Assembly (NCBI GenBank): GCA_002786025.1
Contig: NHNW01000058.1
Span: forward strand, 124,001-188,000
Direction of reading: 5' to 3'
DNA length: 64,000 bases
From: Zasmidium citrigriseum
Taxonomy: Eukaryota > Ascomycota > Dothideomycetes > Mycosphaerellales > Mycosphaerellaceae
A program made the position numbers and the translations under genes. Shown here one piece after another: positions 1 to 14,089 of this stretch; position 1 is the first letter of the stretch; each line of letters starts with the position of its first letter. The notes beneath the pieces are model-generated. The model made no database searches and had not been told where the DNA came from. It saw only the letters and a program-made list of their open reading frames with translations.

Positions 1-383
1 TAGCTTTAACTCGAGTAATTAAAGCGTAATCTTAGTAGTATAGAGAAGGATATCGATCTATACGCTAACGCTTAGAAGACTAATTACGCGAAGATTAAGT
101 CGCTTTATAATTAACTCGTATTAAAGGAGATACCCCCTCCTCTACTACTAGCTAGTTATTAGAGTCGATTCTCTACTACTCCTAAAGTCGAGTATCGTTC
201 GACTATTCCTCGCTCGTACTTATCGCCTACTACCTATTATAGCGACCTCGTTACCTATAACGCTAAGTTCCTTAACCCTAAAATCTTTAAGAGTAATACT
301 AAGAAATATCCTCGCTAGAAGCGTACCGTATAGGCTAAGATTAACTAAACCTATACTAGAGCTCCTATTAATAAGATCCTCCT
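1..383 (+). mobile_element. Element 0, left fragment (RIP-degraded Ty3/gypsy, 5' part)
   Basis: RIP-mutated DNA with essentially no CA or TG dinucleotides. It is the part of a + strand Ty3/gypsy retrotransposon left of the insertion of element 1. The last five bases (379-383, CTCCT) recur at 14,234-14,238 directly after the other LTR of element 1, so this piece was once continuous with the sequence starting at 14,234. Its own 5' LTR must lie left of the window. No open reading frame survives. Confidence 0.75.
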
Positions 384-527
384 TATTACGAAGTACTAGC
401 TAAGGTACGTACCTATCCCTATCGATAAGGGCTAGTATATCTTTCTATTATACCTAGCTACCTCTTTCGTAGACGTCTAATAATACGTCTTTACTACTAA
501 TATACTTACTTCTATCGCCCTATAATA
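384..527 (+). repeat. 5' LTR of element 1 (144 bp)
   Basis: Aligns without gaps to 14,090-14,233. I count five mismatches, every one TA here against TG or CA in the other copy, which is the RIP signature. Preceded by target duplication CTCCT at 379-383. Confidence 0.93.
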
Positions 528-2017
528 GTTTGTTAGACCTATATATCTACAACTTACTTAATAGGCCTACGAGAGTAGAGCGTTTATCTTATAGTAGTAG
601 AAACTTACCGTTTATAGTAAAAGCGTTTATAGTACTTTTATCTTAACTCGCGATTAGCTATCGCCTTTTATCTTAACTAGTTAATAGAGTATTTAATAAC
701 TACTTATTACGTTTATCTTATCGTCTACTACCTTAGTAACTAAAGACTAGCTATAGCTTATATTATAGACTCTATCGTAGCAAACGTAGCTAACGCCCGA
801 TTAAATCGAGAAAATTAACCGCTAACTCGTAGCGAAGAAGCTTAAAATTGTAAAGAAGAAGTTATAAGAAGCCCTCTTATAATAGAAGTCCTTAGATATA
901 CTCCGTCGTTACTCTAATACCTATTACGCCGATATCGAAAATATAGAAGTTATTATCGTACCTCCGAAAGCTACTAAGCGACTACTCCCTTAAACGATTA
1001 TTAAGTAGAGATAAGAGATAGAAGCTCGTAAGCGCCTAGAGGCTCGTAGGAAGGTACGTAAGTAAGAGTAGATTAACTAGGCTACTACTACTATAGTAGC
1101 CTAAGATTTATAAACGTAAGGATATACGTAAGATATACCTAGCTAGTTCCCTTCCGAATAATAGTTTAAATATAAGGATACTATAATCGAGGATAAAGCT
1201 AAAGAGGATCTAGATTAAGATAAGATCGACCTTAATATCTTCTTCTTATAGCTACCTCGTACGACTAATAGTATAGTAGTCGATAACTTCGATCTAGAAT
1301 AGTTTATAGCTCGAGACGAAAAGGTACTCCGTAATAATATTAACCGTTATCCCTATACCTAGTTTAAGAGCCTTATATATCTATACCGTTAGTACTAGAT
1401 AGCTAAGGGCGATATTATCGGATAAATAAAGAAGGTAGTATCTTAGTAGTAGAAGTATACTAACCTAGAGAAGACCTATAGTAAGAGAGCTAAGAATACT
1501 AACGTAGTCGAACGTAACGCCTACGAAGGCCTAAAGGCTAAAGCTAATTAGCGTATCTATAAGGCTAATACGGCTACTATAGAAGCTAACGATAGAGTTA
1601 AAGACTTAGAAGCCTAAGTTATTACCTTATAACAAGATCTTTAGTAGGTAGACGACGACGCCGAATAGAAAGACTACGATATTAATAAGTTATAAGCTAA
1701 ACTCGCTAACTTCTTAGCCTAGTACGGTATTAACCTAAACGGTAACGACACCGATAGCGATAATAGCTTAATACTAGTTACTCCTACTTCGAAGAAGCCT
1801 AGCTATTAACCTCTAAACTAATTACGTACTTATAGGATTCCTTTAGAATCTCTACTACTACCGACTTACTAACGTAAGGTTACTGTTAAACTACCGCTCT
1901 TCCTAAATATAACGAACCCTCGCGCTAGCGCTACTCCTACTAATACTACTAATACTTTACGCTTTTACCGTAAGAAGAATAACCGATAGCCTAACCCTCC
2001 TATCTTTAAGGGAGACC

Positions 2018-2196
2018 TATTACGAAACGGAAAGGGTACGTATTCGGTAGTAAATAGGACTTTATACGAGCTATCTAAGAGAGAGCGAGAAGGCGGGCTA
2101 TTTAAAGTACCGCTAAGACTTACTAACTAAGCGGCGCTAGCGCCGCTCCGCTTATAACGCTCTCGTAAGTAAATATCTAGAGGTCTAGCCGTAATA
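2018..2196 (-). repeat. 3' LTR of element 2 (179 bp)
   Basis: Ungapped match to 8,819-8,997 with three mismatches, all TA here versus TG or CA in the other copy. Preceded on + by AGACC (2,013-2,017). Confidence 0.94.
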
Positions 2197-2199
2197 CTA

Positions 2200-5100
2200 C
2201 CCCCCCCTTTAAGATTACGCTCCTAAGTAAATCCTTTCGTCTAATATAGCGCTTGTGCGAAGACTATGTCGTCTATCAACTTATTATTATCTATCTATAT
2301 CTCCGAGGCGGAGGTAATATCGACTACGATACGGCTAAATTAATATAGGGGCCGGATAGTATCCTAGTTCGTTACTTACTAGCTATCGCCGTAAGTATTA
2401 ATATACTTAGTAACCGTAGAACTACTTATCGTAGTTCGCTAGCTCGCGCCGTAAGCGTTGTTAAAACGCTTAGCGAGGGCTAAGAGAGCTAGAGTATTAT
2501 CGCGTTAAAGCGTATTATCGATCGTCGTATATCGGACGGTATTCTCTAAGGCTATAACTCTAGTAGCCGATAACTATACTTCTTATACCGGAGGTGTACG
2601 GCCCGTCGTAGGCTTACTAGTTATCGGTATATCTTCTTCCTTATAAGGTACCTAGTTAGGTAGAAGTTAGAAACTAGGGGGTTTTAGCTTATTAGGATAG
2701 TCGTAGTAAAAGTCCGCGATAGAGGCTACCGAGTATTCTATTACGTCCTCGGCCGACTCCTATATTAACTTATAATACCCCTTCTACCGTATCTTATACT
2801 CGTAAACTAGCTCTTTCTATCGTCTACGCGGGGCTCTACCTCGAGGTATATATAAGCGGCTATCGACTACCTCCTTAACTTTATACTCTTCGTCTTCTCT
2901 AGTATCCGAAACTCGAATCGGTAGCGGCGGAGGAATCGCTTAACTAGGTAGCGGCGTAAGTACTAGTCGTAGGAGGTTAGCGTAAAAAGTACCGAGTAGT
3001 CGCGATATCGTAGGCGGAAGTTCGACTCGATAGGCGTAACCTAGAAGGACTTTAGTAATTAGGTATAGGCCTACGAATCTATAGTTAAGTTTCTTAGAGG
3101 GTCGCTTAGTATTCTAGTTCTTAGTACTTACGTAGATAAGGTTACCAACGGTATAGGAAGGCGATACGGAACGGTGTTAATTAGCGTTATCGGTATAGGT
3201 AGCTTAAGCGAGCTATATCTATATACGAAGAAATTCGACTATATCCTTTATCTTCTTAGCAAAACGGTCTACGCTTTTACGGTTTAGTCTCTAAGGCGTT
3301 AGAAGTAGCTCTATCGGGCGGTTAATTTCAATTATAGAGAATCGCTAGTTCTTCCTAGTCTCTACTATAGATAGTAAGACGCCTATTATCTCGGAAGGTA
3401 AGTTAAAAGCCGTAAACTCGGCTAGCGGTAGCTAGTTAGGCTAGTTATCTTAGTTATAGTTATAGAAGGCTCGTAGATATTATTCTATTACCTTATTTAA
3501 GTTCTTAGACTACCCGTCGGTCTCCGGGTAGTAGGCTATAGAAAGCTTTATATTAATCTTAAGGAGCTCGTAGAGACGTTTCTAGAACGTAGATAGCTAT
3601 TAAGTACCCCGATCGGTTAGTATACTTCTCGGTAAGCTATACCTATAGAAGATATATTTAAGGTATATATAGGCGATATATTTAGCCTCTATTAATAGTA
3701 CTAGGATAAGCTTTCTACCTTTACTAAGGCGGTCGGTAACTATAAGGATATTCTTATACTTCTACCTATTAGCTATATAGTATCCGGCGGGCAATTGTAC
3801 TATAAAGTCTATTAATACGTCGTCCTAAGTATTAAAAGGTACGGGTAATAGCGTAAGTAGTCCTAGGTATTATAGTATATCGCTCTTCGTAGTTCTATAT
3901 AGTCGATAGCGACGGACGTAGCTACGGATAAATCGTAAGATTCTTAGCTATATATAGTATCTAGTAACGAGATTAAAGGTCTTACTCTTACCTTAATAGC
4001 TAGCCGCTAGATCGTCGTAGAAGGCCTTAGTAATCCTTACTCGGAGCGTAGAGTCTTTATCCTCGTTAGTTTCCGGAATAAACAAGCTATACGAGTTATA
4101 TCGGTTCGGTATATAGATTAGTCTATCGACGACCCGTACGCGAATATTATCTAAACGGAACTTACGTAGTAGTTTAACCGGTTTCTTATCGATAATTTAC
4201 TATATAGCTTCTTCTATATCTGTCTTCTTATATAGGCGACGGATATCTACTAGTAACTTATAGTCTTCGAGAATATTAGTACTCGATAGAGAGAGTAGGC
4301 GATCTAGTATTAGGATCGTTTAGTATTAGTACTAGGTTCTTAGATTATCTTCGCCTATAGGTATATCTTGTAATCGCCTCGTTAAACTATCTAGCTTAGT
4401 TCCTTAAGTCCCTAGTCGGTATACAATCTTAAAATAGAACTACGATAGAAACTTAGCCTAGCGGGCTTACTAGCGATTAAGCTACTTACTACTTATAAAG
4501 TATTCGAGATTCTTATAGTCTAAGAAGACTATCGTAGGCTTGTCCTTAGACTAGTCCTAAGTATCGTCGATATCGTACTCGTTAGCTATAAGCTCTAGGC
4601 GCTATTCCTCGAACGCTTTAACGATAGCTAGTAGTTCCTTATCGTAGATATCGTAGTTATATTCTTATAGGGATATCTTCTTTAAAAGGAAGGTAATAGG
4701 GTATAGTATTCCTATATCGGGATTCCGTTACGATAGGATAGCTACTATAACGAAGTCGGAGGCGTTAGTCTCTAGAATAGTTTCTCTCCCTAGAACGAAA
4801 TACGCTAGAACTAGCGTAGATTAGAAGGCTACTTTAAGGCTATTAAAGGATACTTAACACTCTACTATCTACTACTAAATAGCGAACTTTAGGTCTTTTA
4901 TACGCGTTAGATTTGTTAGTAGTAAGGCGATACGAGAGAAGTCTCGTACAAATCTCCTATAGAAGTTTACGAAACCGAGGAAGGCGAGAATATCCTTTAC
5001 GTAATAGGGAGTTTCCTATTATACGACGGCCTCCACCTTAGCTAGGTCTATTCGGATACCCTTATTGCTAATAATTAACCTAAGGTATTTTGTTTCGTAC

Positions 5101-8100
5101 TTATAAAACTCGTATTTATCGATATTAAGTTATAGACCTACGTTCCGGAGCTTAATAAGCACCTTCCGAACGTACTAGACGTGTTCTTCGAACGTATTAC
5201 TAAAGATAAGTATATTATCGATATAGTAGGAGACGAAATCGTCTAAGAATTCCCTTAGACTATCGTTAATATAGGACTAGAACGTCCCTAGAGCGTTACA
5301 TAATCCGAAAGGTATAATAACGTATTCAAACTACCTATAGCGTATAGTAAACGCTATCTTCTACTCGTCGCTAGCTACGATACGTATCCTATTAAACGCT
5401 ACTATAACGTCTAGTTTCGTATACTATTTCTTGTTACTAATACGATTAAGCGTCTCTTAGAAGAGAGGGATCGGATATCTACTCTTTATCGTAAGGGCGT
5501 TAAGTCCGCGGAAGTCTTAATATACTCGTAGTCCGCTACTAGGCTTCTTTACGATAATAACTAGCGTAGCTACTAATAATTCGCTTAGTCGAATAAATCC
5601 CTTTACTAGCTATTTATCGGTCTATGCTTTAATAACTTTATTCTCCTATCGCGATATTAGGTACGGTCGCTTAAACGGAGGCTATTATCTATCTTTTAAA
5701 TAGATAGCGTAATCTATACCCGGGCGATAAGGTAGGACTTACGATACGTTACTCTTAAGGAAGACGTCGTAGAGGTTACGATATTCCTCTAGTAATCTCT
5801 ACTTAAGCTATTCGACGTCTTCTTCCGATATAGTAGAACGTGCTTTAGCTATAAATTTCTTATAGTCGGAGGCGGTAATAGCGGAGGCTTATACGTTCTA
5901 GGCGGTAAGATCTTCGCTAGTATCTATACTATCTATACGTTGTCCGATAAATAAGTCTATAAGTAGGGTATAGGCTATATTCGGACTACTAGACCGTACT
6001 AGTTTCGCTCGTATTCTAAAAGCTTTAAGTATAAACGCCGTTAGTAGTTCTACGGCCTCTTTTGCTACTACTTCGTTAGGTTCGTATAGCTATATTAAGT
6101 AGACTTTAACTCTAGGCTAGTAAGCTATCGTATATAGCGCTATAGCGGAAATACCTTTAATATCTAGCTTTAGTTCCTATTTCGTATAGCGCGGAACTTC
6201 TCTTACTACGACTTCTTTACTATACGAGTAGTACTATTAGTAGTAGCTAGAGTTAAAGGATACCTTCCCCTCGATCTAGGAGATAGTAGGTTAGTACTTA
6301 TTATACTATAGACGCCCTAGGGTAACGTTATATTCTAGTATAGTTACCTAGTATAACATAGTTTCTTCGTATCTTTCTCCGAGTATTAGGCGGACGTATA
6401 CTATCTCGTTAATAGTCTCTCCTTAGCTCGTATCGGTAAGTCTAAGGGTTACTAGTTTGTTAAGAGGTATATAAGGAATATTATTTCTTTACGCGAAGGA
6501 GGAGTCTATAAAATATAAGTTAGTACTACTATTAAGGAAAACGGTTGTATTTATGTCGATATTATTTACTCGGCCTTTAATTATAAGATGTATTATAATC
6601 TCCGGCCCTACGTCGACAATCGTAGGCCTATCTACGTATATAGAATAGGTAGTAACCTATAGGTTAGGTAATAGTAGTAGTATTAGTACTTTATATATAG
6701 ACTCCTCTTAGTGTCCGTCGATTGTCGCGCTTAAGCGACGGACTCGGTATTTCCCTACTCTTCTTTAATAGTAGCCTATATTAACGAAGAGTTAGCCTTA
6801 CTAGCTTATATAGCTACCTTTAGAGCGAGGTAGTTAGGGACTTAAGGGCAGCGTAAGTACTCGGCTAAAGGGTAGGCCGGGTCTCGCTTATTATAACCGA
6901 CCTCTTCGTATTTAAGACACTTATTAGCCTTAAGATTCGATTGGACTAATTGTAGAGTAACTAGCTAGAGCGCCTAATACTTCTAAGGGCGTTTAGACTA
7001 CGGCTTCTTCGAGTTACCGTTCGGGGTTATCGTTAGAGTATTACTATTACCTACCTAGCGAGGGTTACTATTCGCGTTTAGCTTAGGGTTAGTATTAGGC
7101 TTTAGTTCGCGCTTCTTAGTACCGAACTTCTTATTATACTTCTCGAAGTCGTCTTTAACTTCGTAGTACTTCGCGACTAATACCTTCTTTATTACTAGGA
7201 CGTTACCTATAATACGATTTATATAGCGAGTATTTAGGCGATCGAATAGTATCGTCTTCTCTAATCCCTTAAGGCGGTCCCCTAAGTAGTCTACCTTAGA
7301 ACGCTACTAGATATAGAAGTCGCTAAATTTCTAGTTAGTATCTATTTATATAGCTTAAAGGGCGGAGAGGCTCTTATCGGCTATATTACGCTTACTATAC
7401 CTAGCTACTAAGTCTTTAAGAAGCTCGTCGATCGTCTCGTACTTACTTCTAGCCGATAAGTTAAGGCGTAAAGGAATACGAGTATTAATATACTACTATA
7501 GGCTACCCGAGGTAAATCCGTATACGTAGCGTATTATATTAGAATAGTCTCGAAACTTCGCTCTAGAGAGCTTATTCTCGAGAGCTCGTAGCTACTCTTA
7601 AAAGGAGACCGTCTTTAGTTCGCTACTAAACTTTCTAGGATCCTAAATACCCTTAGGTAGTTTAATAGCTTCGTTTATCTCTAGGTTAATAGTAGTATAT
7701 CTAGATACGTAGTCGTTAACCCTATCCTACTTATTATTAGAGTCTATTCGGGAAGTCTTCTTCTTACGGCCCTTAGGCTTAGTAGCTCGACGATAGGGAG
7801 GGCGAGAGCCTCGGTCGCTATCGTTACTAGAGCTAGGGTCGCTATTAGGTAGTCTACTACCGCTACCGTTCTTACGACGCTCGATAGAGAGGGATACTAC
7901 CGAGCGCGGAGGGTTACGCGGCGGGCGCTACGAACGAGATCGAGACTTCGAGCGGCCTCGAGAGGTAGAGCGAGCATAGTTACTACTTATCTTCTTCTTT
8001 TCCGCTTCGAGTTACTTACGGAAATCGTCTCTCTCCTTCTCGGCTTTCTTTAAGTAGTTACGGTACTCGTTAAACCTATTCTTAAACTTCTAGGCGTTCT

Positions 8101-8700
8101 TAGCGAGTGCCTTTAAACTATCTATCTTCTAGAGATTAAGTTAATTAGCTTCTTCTAGCGCCTCGACTTATCGAAGAGTAACCTTATAGTCGTTAAACTT
8201 CTATCGGACTATACGGAAGGTTTCTTCTAGAAACTCGCGAACGCGCTAGGCAAATATAGGGGTATTAAGTTTCTAGACCTTATTAACGGGCAAGCGAAAT
8301 ATATTTAGTTTACTATACTCGTCGTTATCTCCGTAGATAAGGATATCCTATTTATTAGTATCCTCGTTAAATATAATATCCTTATCCCGAGCTAAGTCTC
8401 TAAGCCTAAACTCTTTAGTACTCTAGTTACGTACGTCTTCTTCTTTAAGATTAGGAAGCTTAGACTAAATAACTTACTCTTGTTAATAGTACGGGTTTAG
8501 TTCTTCCTCTTATCCTTCTTATAAGGTTTAGGTCTAGTCGGGGAGGGAGAATAGCGATAGTCGTAATATACGACGGCGCTTAATAGTATAAGTTAGCGGT
8601 AGCTAGTTTACTACGCCTCGACGGCGGGGTATCGATATAGCGGAGCGGCCTCGTTATCGAGTAGGTAGAACGGCCTCTACTTAGTACTCGCGACTCGGTA
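2200..8700 (-). pseudogene. RIP-inactivated gag-pol of element 2
   Basis: No open frame survives, but conserved blocks can be read on the - strand through the RIP stops. A knuckle whose Cys and His codons have become Tyr lies near 6,888-6,936. An RT catalytic box, with Asp-Asp altered to Asp-Asn and followed by ILIFS, lies near 5,190-5,250. A chromodomain-like segment beginning EYKVKEVVDSR lies near 2,880-2,690. Cys to Tyr, His to Tyr and Asp to Asn are the changes that CA to TA on either strand produces. Exact limits cannot be set. Confidence 0.8.
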
Positions 8701-8818
8701 CTAGTATAGGTAAGTACCTTCTATACTCGTACGTAGATTAGCGTAGAGGTGTCGCCTCGGTTCGGAGACGACGGTAGCCGTTATAGGCGACGGCGGGTTA
8801 TTAGAAGGTATAAAGTAG

Positions 8819-8997
8819 TGTTACGAAACGGAAAGGGCACGTATTCGGTAGTAAATAGGACTTTATACGAGCTATCTAAGAGAGAGCGAGAAGGCGGGCT
8901 ATTTAAAGTACCGCTAAGACTTACTAACTAAGCGGCGCTAGCGCCGCTCCGCTTGTAACGCTCTCGTAAGTAAATATCTAGAGGTCTAGCCGTAATA
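8819..8997 (-). repeat. 5' LTR of element 2 (179 bp)
   Basis: Begins TGTTACG, so it keeps the intact TG terminus that the other copy has lost. It is followed by AGACC (8,998-9,002), the second copy of the target site. A 60-codon open frame across this LTR is only a by-product of its lighter mutation. Confidence 0.94.
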
Positions 8998-9002
8998 AGA
9001 CC

Positions 9003-12000
9003 GTAAAGAATACCTCTACTAGAAGGATAAGGCCGAGAGTAAGATCTTTACCTCTTTCGACGAAGAGGCTATCTACGAGATCTTCGATTACGTCCGTACG
9101 AGAACTAAAGGTAAACCTTAGTAGGTTATCGACCTTAATACTCGTTAATTAAATCTATAGAATACTCTCGACGATATATAGACTAAGCTCGACTCTCTCT
9201 ACGGACCTAAGGATAAATAATACCGAGCGGAGGCCGAACTACAAACCTACTTCTAGAAGAAAGATTAACCCTTCTCTAAATTTATTATTACGTACCGTAC
9301 CCTTATACTTAAGGCTAAGGAGAAGCCTAATACCTATAAGCTCTAGAACTACCTTAACGATAGCTATAAGAAAGCTCTTATCCTATATAGAACTAGTAAC
9401 TTCTAAGACTTTATCGAAGAAGCTCGTAACCGAGAAGACGTATAGAAGACGATCGATAACTTTAGTACCTAGAGAGGAGCTACCGCTAGTATAGGTTCCG
9501 GACGCGGCGGCTAGGGTAGTATACGTAGTAGACGCGGCGGCGCTAGTAGCCGTAGAGGAATAGGTACTAGTAACTACGGACCTATTAAGCGAGTACTACC
9601 GCTAAAGTATAAGAATATACCTAAAGTTACTAACGATATTAAGGACAAACTTATCCGTAAGAACCGCTACTTCCGATACCGAGAAGCTAGCTATAACGCT
9701 AATAGTAAATAATACCTACTTAACTCCGACGCGAGAGGTCGCTTTATATTCGGCCTAGTCTAGAAGGAGACTCCTATCGAGGAGTATAATCGTACTATAG
9801 AGCTATTCTAGATAAGTACCGCTAACTATTAACTCGAAGAAGACGACCCTATCCGTATAATTACTAACGGAGAGTAGGGAAACGACTAGCCTTAGGTATA
9901 AGACGCCTACCTAAGGCTTAAGACGATAGGGATACTAGAGGTACTAATAAGACTAAGAAAGAAGAACTATTACTAAACGCTACTACCGTTAGACTTACTT
10001 ATACTTCGACTATTATTAAACCTAGATATAGTAAACACCTTATATACTTAGCGAAGGTTTTAACATTATAAGTACTTCTTAGAGCTCGTATACTTATCGA
10101 TAGCGGTACTTCTTCTTAGTTTATATACTTTAACTTTATCCGTACGTATAATATTAAGACCTTTAACCTAATATAACCTAAACGCCTCCGCCTCGCCGAT
10201 AGTAGGCGTACTAGTTTAACGAAAGTAGCTATAATCTCTATTATAATCGGAGGATATACCGATTAAGACCTTTACTACGTTACTAACCTAGACTAATATA
10301 ACCTTGTCCTTAGGATCTCCTAGCTCGAGTATTACGACCCTTATATCTTATAGAAGAACCGTACTATCGAATTTAACTCTTACTAATACTATATGTAGTA
10401 TAACGTACAATTATAACTATATATAATCGCTATCGATAGTAACGAAAGGAGTTCGACTATCGCTTCTCCGAATCCTTAACTAGACTCTACTTATAATTTC
10501 GCTTTTATAAGTACTAACGCCTTTAACCGACTCGCGAAGAAAGAGGGATACTAAATCTTTTACCTCTAGCTAGAGGATCTCGACGATACTACTAAATACG
10601 AAGATTTAGCCCAAGCTATAGCTAAAACGCTAAAAGCTATATTACCTAAAGACTATAACAAGTTTATAAACTCTACTAAGATAGATCCGAAGGACGTACT
10701 ACCTTAGGAATATTACGAGTAGCTCTACGTATTTAAGTATAAGTCTAAGTTTTAACTACCTTAATATAACCCTAATACCGACTATACGATTAACCTTAAA
10801 GAAGGAGAATACCCGAAGTACTAAAAAGGTTACCTAATAAACGCCGACTAACTCGCTATTATAAAGAAGTACCTAGATAAGGAACTACCTAAAGGAACGG
10901 TAGAGAAGTCTAACTCGTCCTACGCCTTACTAGTCTTGCTTATTCGCAAACTAGGTAGAGGCCTACGATTCTATATCGACTACCGAGTACTTAATAAAAT
11001 TACTATTAAAGATAGGTACCCGATACTATTAATTAGGGAAACCCTCGATAGACTATATAAAGCCTAATAGTTTACGAAGCTAGATATCGTTACCGTATTT
11101 AATAACCTTCGAATACGGAAAGGGGATAAATAGATAACCGCCTTTATTACTAGATACGGTCTCTACTAATATAAGGTTCTACTATTTAGATTATATAATA
11201 GACTAAGTTCGTTCTAGCGTTATATTAATACCGTACTAAGAGAGTTCCTCGATAACTTCGTAACTATCTACCTTAACGATATCTTAATCTACTTATCCGG
11301 ATCCTTAGAAGAATACTAAGAGTACGTTAAGAAAGTACTCCGTAAGCTATTAGACGTAGGCCTACCTATCGATATCGATAAGAGCGAATTCTATATAAAG
11401 AAAGTAAAATACCTAGGACTTATTATTACTATAGAGGGTATTAAAATAGATCTAGCTAAAATCGAAGCTATTAAGTATTAGTAACATCTAAAGAATATTA
11501 AAGACGTCCTCGCGTTCCTCGGGTTCGTAGGGTTCTATAGACGATTTATCTACGGCTTCTCTCGTATTACTAAACCGCTTATAGAGATAACTAAGAAGGA
11601 CTACGCCTAGTAATAGACGCTAGACTACGAGTCTACATTTTAAGAACTAAAGGATCGTTTTACTACCGCTCTAGTACTAGCTTACTATATACTAGGGGAT
11701 AAGACTTAGGTAGAAACTAATTTATTAGATTAGGTGTTAGCTAGAGTCTTATCGTAGATAAGAAACGGACTACTAGTACCTATCGCCTACTTCTCTAAGA
11801 AGATAACGCTATAAGAAATTAATTACGATATATACGATAAGGAACTCCTCGCTATTATTAAATACTTTAAGGAATAGGAACTAGAGCTTATAATAAATAA
11901 AGTTAAAGTTATAATAGATTATAAGAACCTTAAATACTTTATATTAACGAAGAAACTTAACCGTAGATAAGCACGCTAGGCTAAGTTCTTATTATAGTTT

Positions 12001-14060
12001 AACTTTAAGATTACCTACTATCCTAGTAAATAAGGTACGAAACTAGATAGCCTTACTCGGAGGTCTTAAGACCTCCCTTAGAATATAGACGATCTACGTA
12101 TCTAATACTAATTTTAAACGGTTATTAAACCGTATAACGTAGACCTCTACGCGCTAATTATAGTAGCTATCGATAAAGAAGCTAAGGATAGCTCCTCGGA
12201 AGGGGGGGATTAAAACGCTAAATAGGTAGAAGAAGCCCTACAAAAGACTATTAACGACCTATATAACGAAGTATATAAGTAACCGAGTACCTAGAAACTA
12301 CTTAAGCGACTTAAAAATAACCTTAATAAAGGCTCCTTATCCTATAACTTCTAGAAGAAGTATAAAGTCGAACCTTCGGACACCTCTATTTAATAAGGAC
12401 GTTTAGTAATTAACGGTAGACTATACGTGCCGCTCTATAAGAACCTTCGTATACGTATTATATAACGCTTTTATAATTCCTCTACCGCTAGCTATTAAGG
12501 CATCGTACGTACTTATAAGTTAATTTAACGTTAAGGACTATACTAGCTAAAGATATCGGCGGACGTAGCTAGCTACACCTATAACTATAGAACCTATCGC
12601 CGCTTAGTAGCCTCGAGGCTTTAGAAGTAGGGTATACTAGCGCTACTACTAACCCCCGAGTAACCCTAGTACTATATTACTATAGACTTTATCGTCGACC
12701 TACTACCTTTAAAGTCTAAGCTATATAGACGCGAGTATCGCTATATCCTTACTATTACCGATACGCTTACGAAGTAAGTCCGATTTATCCCTACTAATAG
12801 CTTAGAGGTAGAACATACGGCACTCCTATTTATTTATTACGTGTTCCCGCTATACGGACTACTAAGTATTATTACTTCTAACCGTAGGTCGTAATTCGTA
12901 AGCGTACTATTTCGTCGCCTATACACCTTACTCTAGATTAATTAGAATATATCTTCCGCCTTCTACTCTAAAACCGATAGTTAGTCCGAGCGTATAAACT
13001 AGAGCCTCGAGTAATACCTCCGAGTCTATACCGCCTATTAATAAGACGACTAGGTAGACTAGCTACTATACGTAGAGTTCGCGCTTAATAATTACGAGTC
13101 CGCTAGTACGGGTATAACGCCCTTCTTCGCTAACTATAGAAGATACCTAAGGATAGATCTACGTACTAATATACCTTACCTATAGATAACTAACTAGTAA
13201 CTACCTAAGATATAATAAGTAGACGACTTCGCCTCGCGTATAAAAGGTATACTCGAGGAATTAACCGTATAGTACGCTTACTTAAAGTAGCGATAGACTA
13301 ACTAAGCTAACCGTTACCGAACGCCTACGACTACCTACTAACCTAGTAATCTAGTCTAGCTTAATACCCGTAATATCCGTACTACGAGAGCTTCGAAGAA
13401 ACTTAATAACAAATTCCTTAGACCTTTTAAGATTCTAGTAGTAGTCGGCCGTCGGTTATACCGACTCGATATACTACCGAACTTACGACTCTATAGCGTT
13501 ATTTATACTTCCTTACTCCGTAAGTATACTAACCTAGTACCGATAGAAGGGTAATACCCTCTAACGCCGCTACCTATTATTATCGCTCGTAATAGTAAGA
13601 ACGAAGAAGAGAGTAAAGAATAGGAAGTCGAGGAAGTATTAGATTTAAGGAAGAAGCGGAATAAAGTCTACTATACTATACGATAGAAAGACGGAACGGA
13701 ATCTAAGGAACTATAGTTAGACTTCCTACCTAGATATAAGGAACTTGTAGTAGAGTTCTATTACTAATACCTAGATAAACCTAGGCTACGCGCTATAGAC
13801 GACTTACGGCCTATATAATAGTTTAGTCTATTAGTAATTTAAAAAGGTTAGATAGTACCTCTACGATATATAAGTAAAGGTATACCCGCTAGTACTTACG
13901 ATACTCGACGAGACTCTCTACTACCCCTAGTAGATAAGGTATAACCTTCTCTTATTACGAGCTTAAAGACTCTAGCCTATTAGTTAGATACTAGCGATAT
14001 CTCTAGAGATAGACCGATTAATAGAGCTCTACTCGCTACTAATAATATCGATAGACTCGA
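9003..14060 (+). pseudogene. RIP-inactivated gag-pol of element 1 (3' larger part)
   Basis: Resumes element 1 after the nested insertion. Readable + strand remnants are: a CCHC knuckle with Cys/His converted to Tyr (about 9,662-9,703); RT with DYRVLNKITIKDRYP (about 10,978-11,022) and a YLNDILIYL active-site box in which the first Asp became Asn (about 11,269-11,295); RNase H (about 11,710-11,760); integrase core (about 12,670-13,100); and a C-terminal chromodomain starting EVEEVLDLRKKR (about 13,627-13,790). The terminal chromodomain places it in the chromovirus clade of Ty3/gypsy. Confidence 0.88.
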
Positions 14061-14089
14061 CGGAGCTCGTTCTTTAGAGGGGGGAGTAC

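Larger units (their letters stand above)
2018..8997 (-). mobile_element. Element 2: complete Ty3/gypsy chromovirus nested in element 1, reverse orientation
   Basis: 6,980 bp bounded by 179-bp direct LTRs (2,018-2,196; 8,819-8,997). The five bases before it (2,013-2,017) and after it (8,998-9,002) are both AGACC, a perfect target duplication. On the - strand an A/G run with eight consecutive G (complement of about 2,197-2,211) lies directly before the left LTR, so that copy is the 3' LTR and the element reads right to left. The - strand carries a degraded CCHC knuckle (about 6,888-6,936), an RT box (about 5,190-5,250) and a chromodomain-like stretch (about 2,690-2,880), in the correct order for gag-pol. 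Confidence 0.94.

Noticed and set aside
8749..8931. 60-codon open frame on + at the edge of an LTR
   Set aside because: It lies mostly inside the 5' LTR of element 2 and is open only because that copy is less mutated. The other LTR copy has the same sequence without a gene context.
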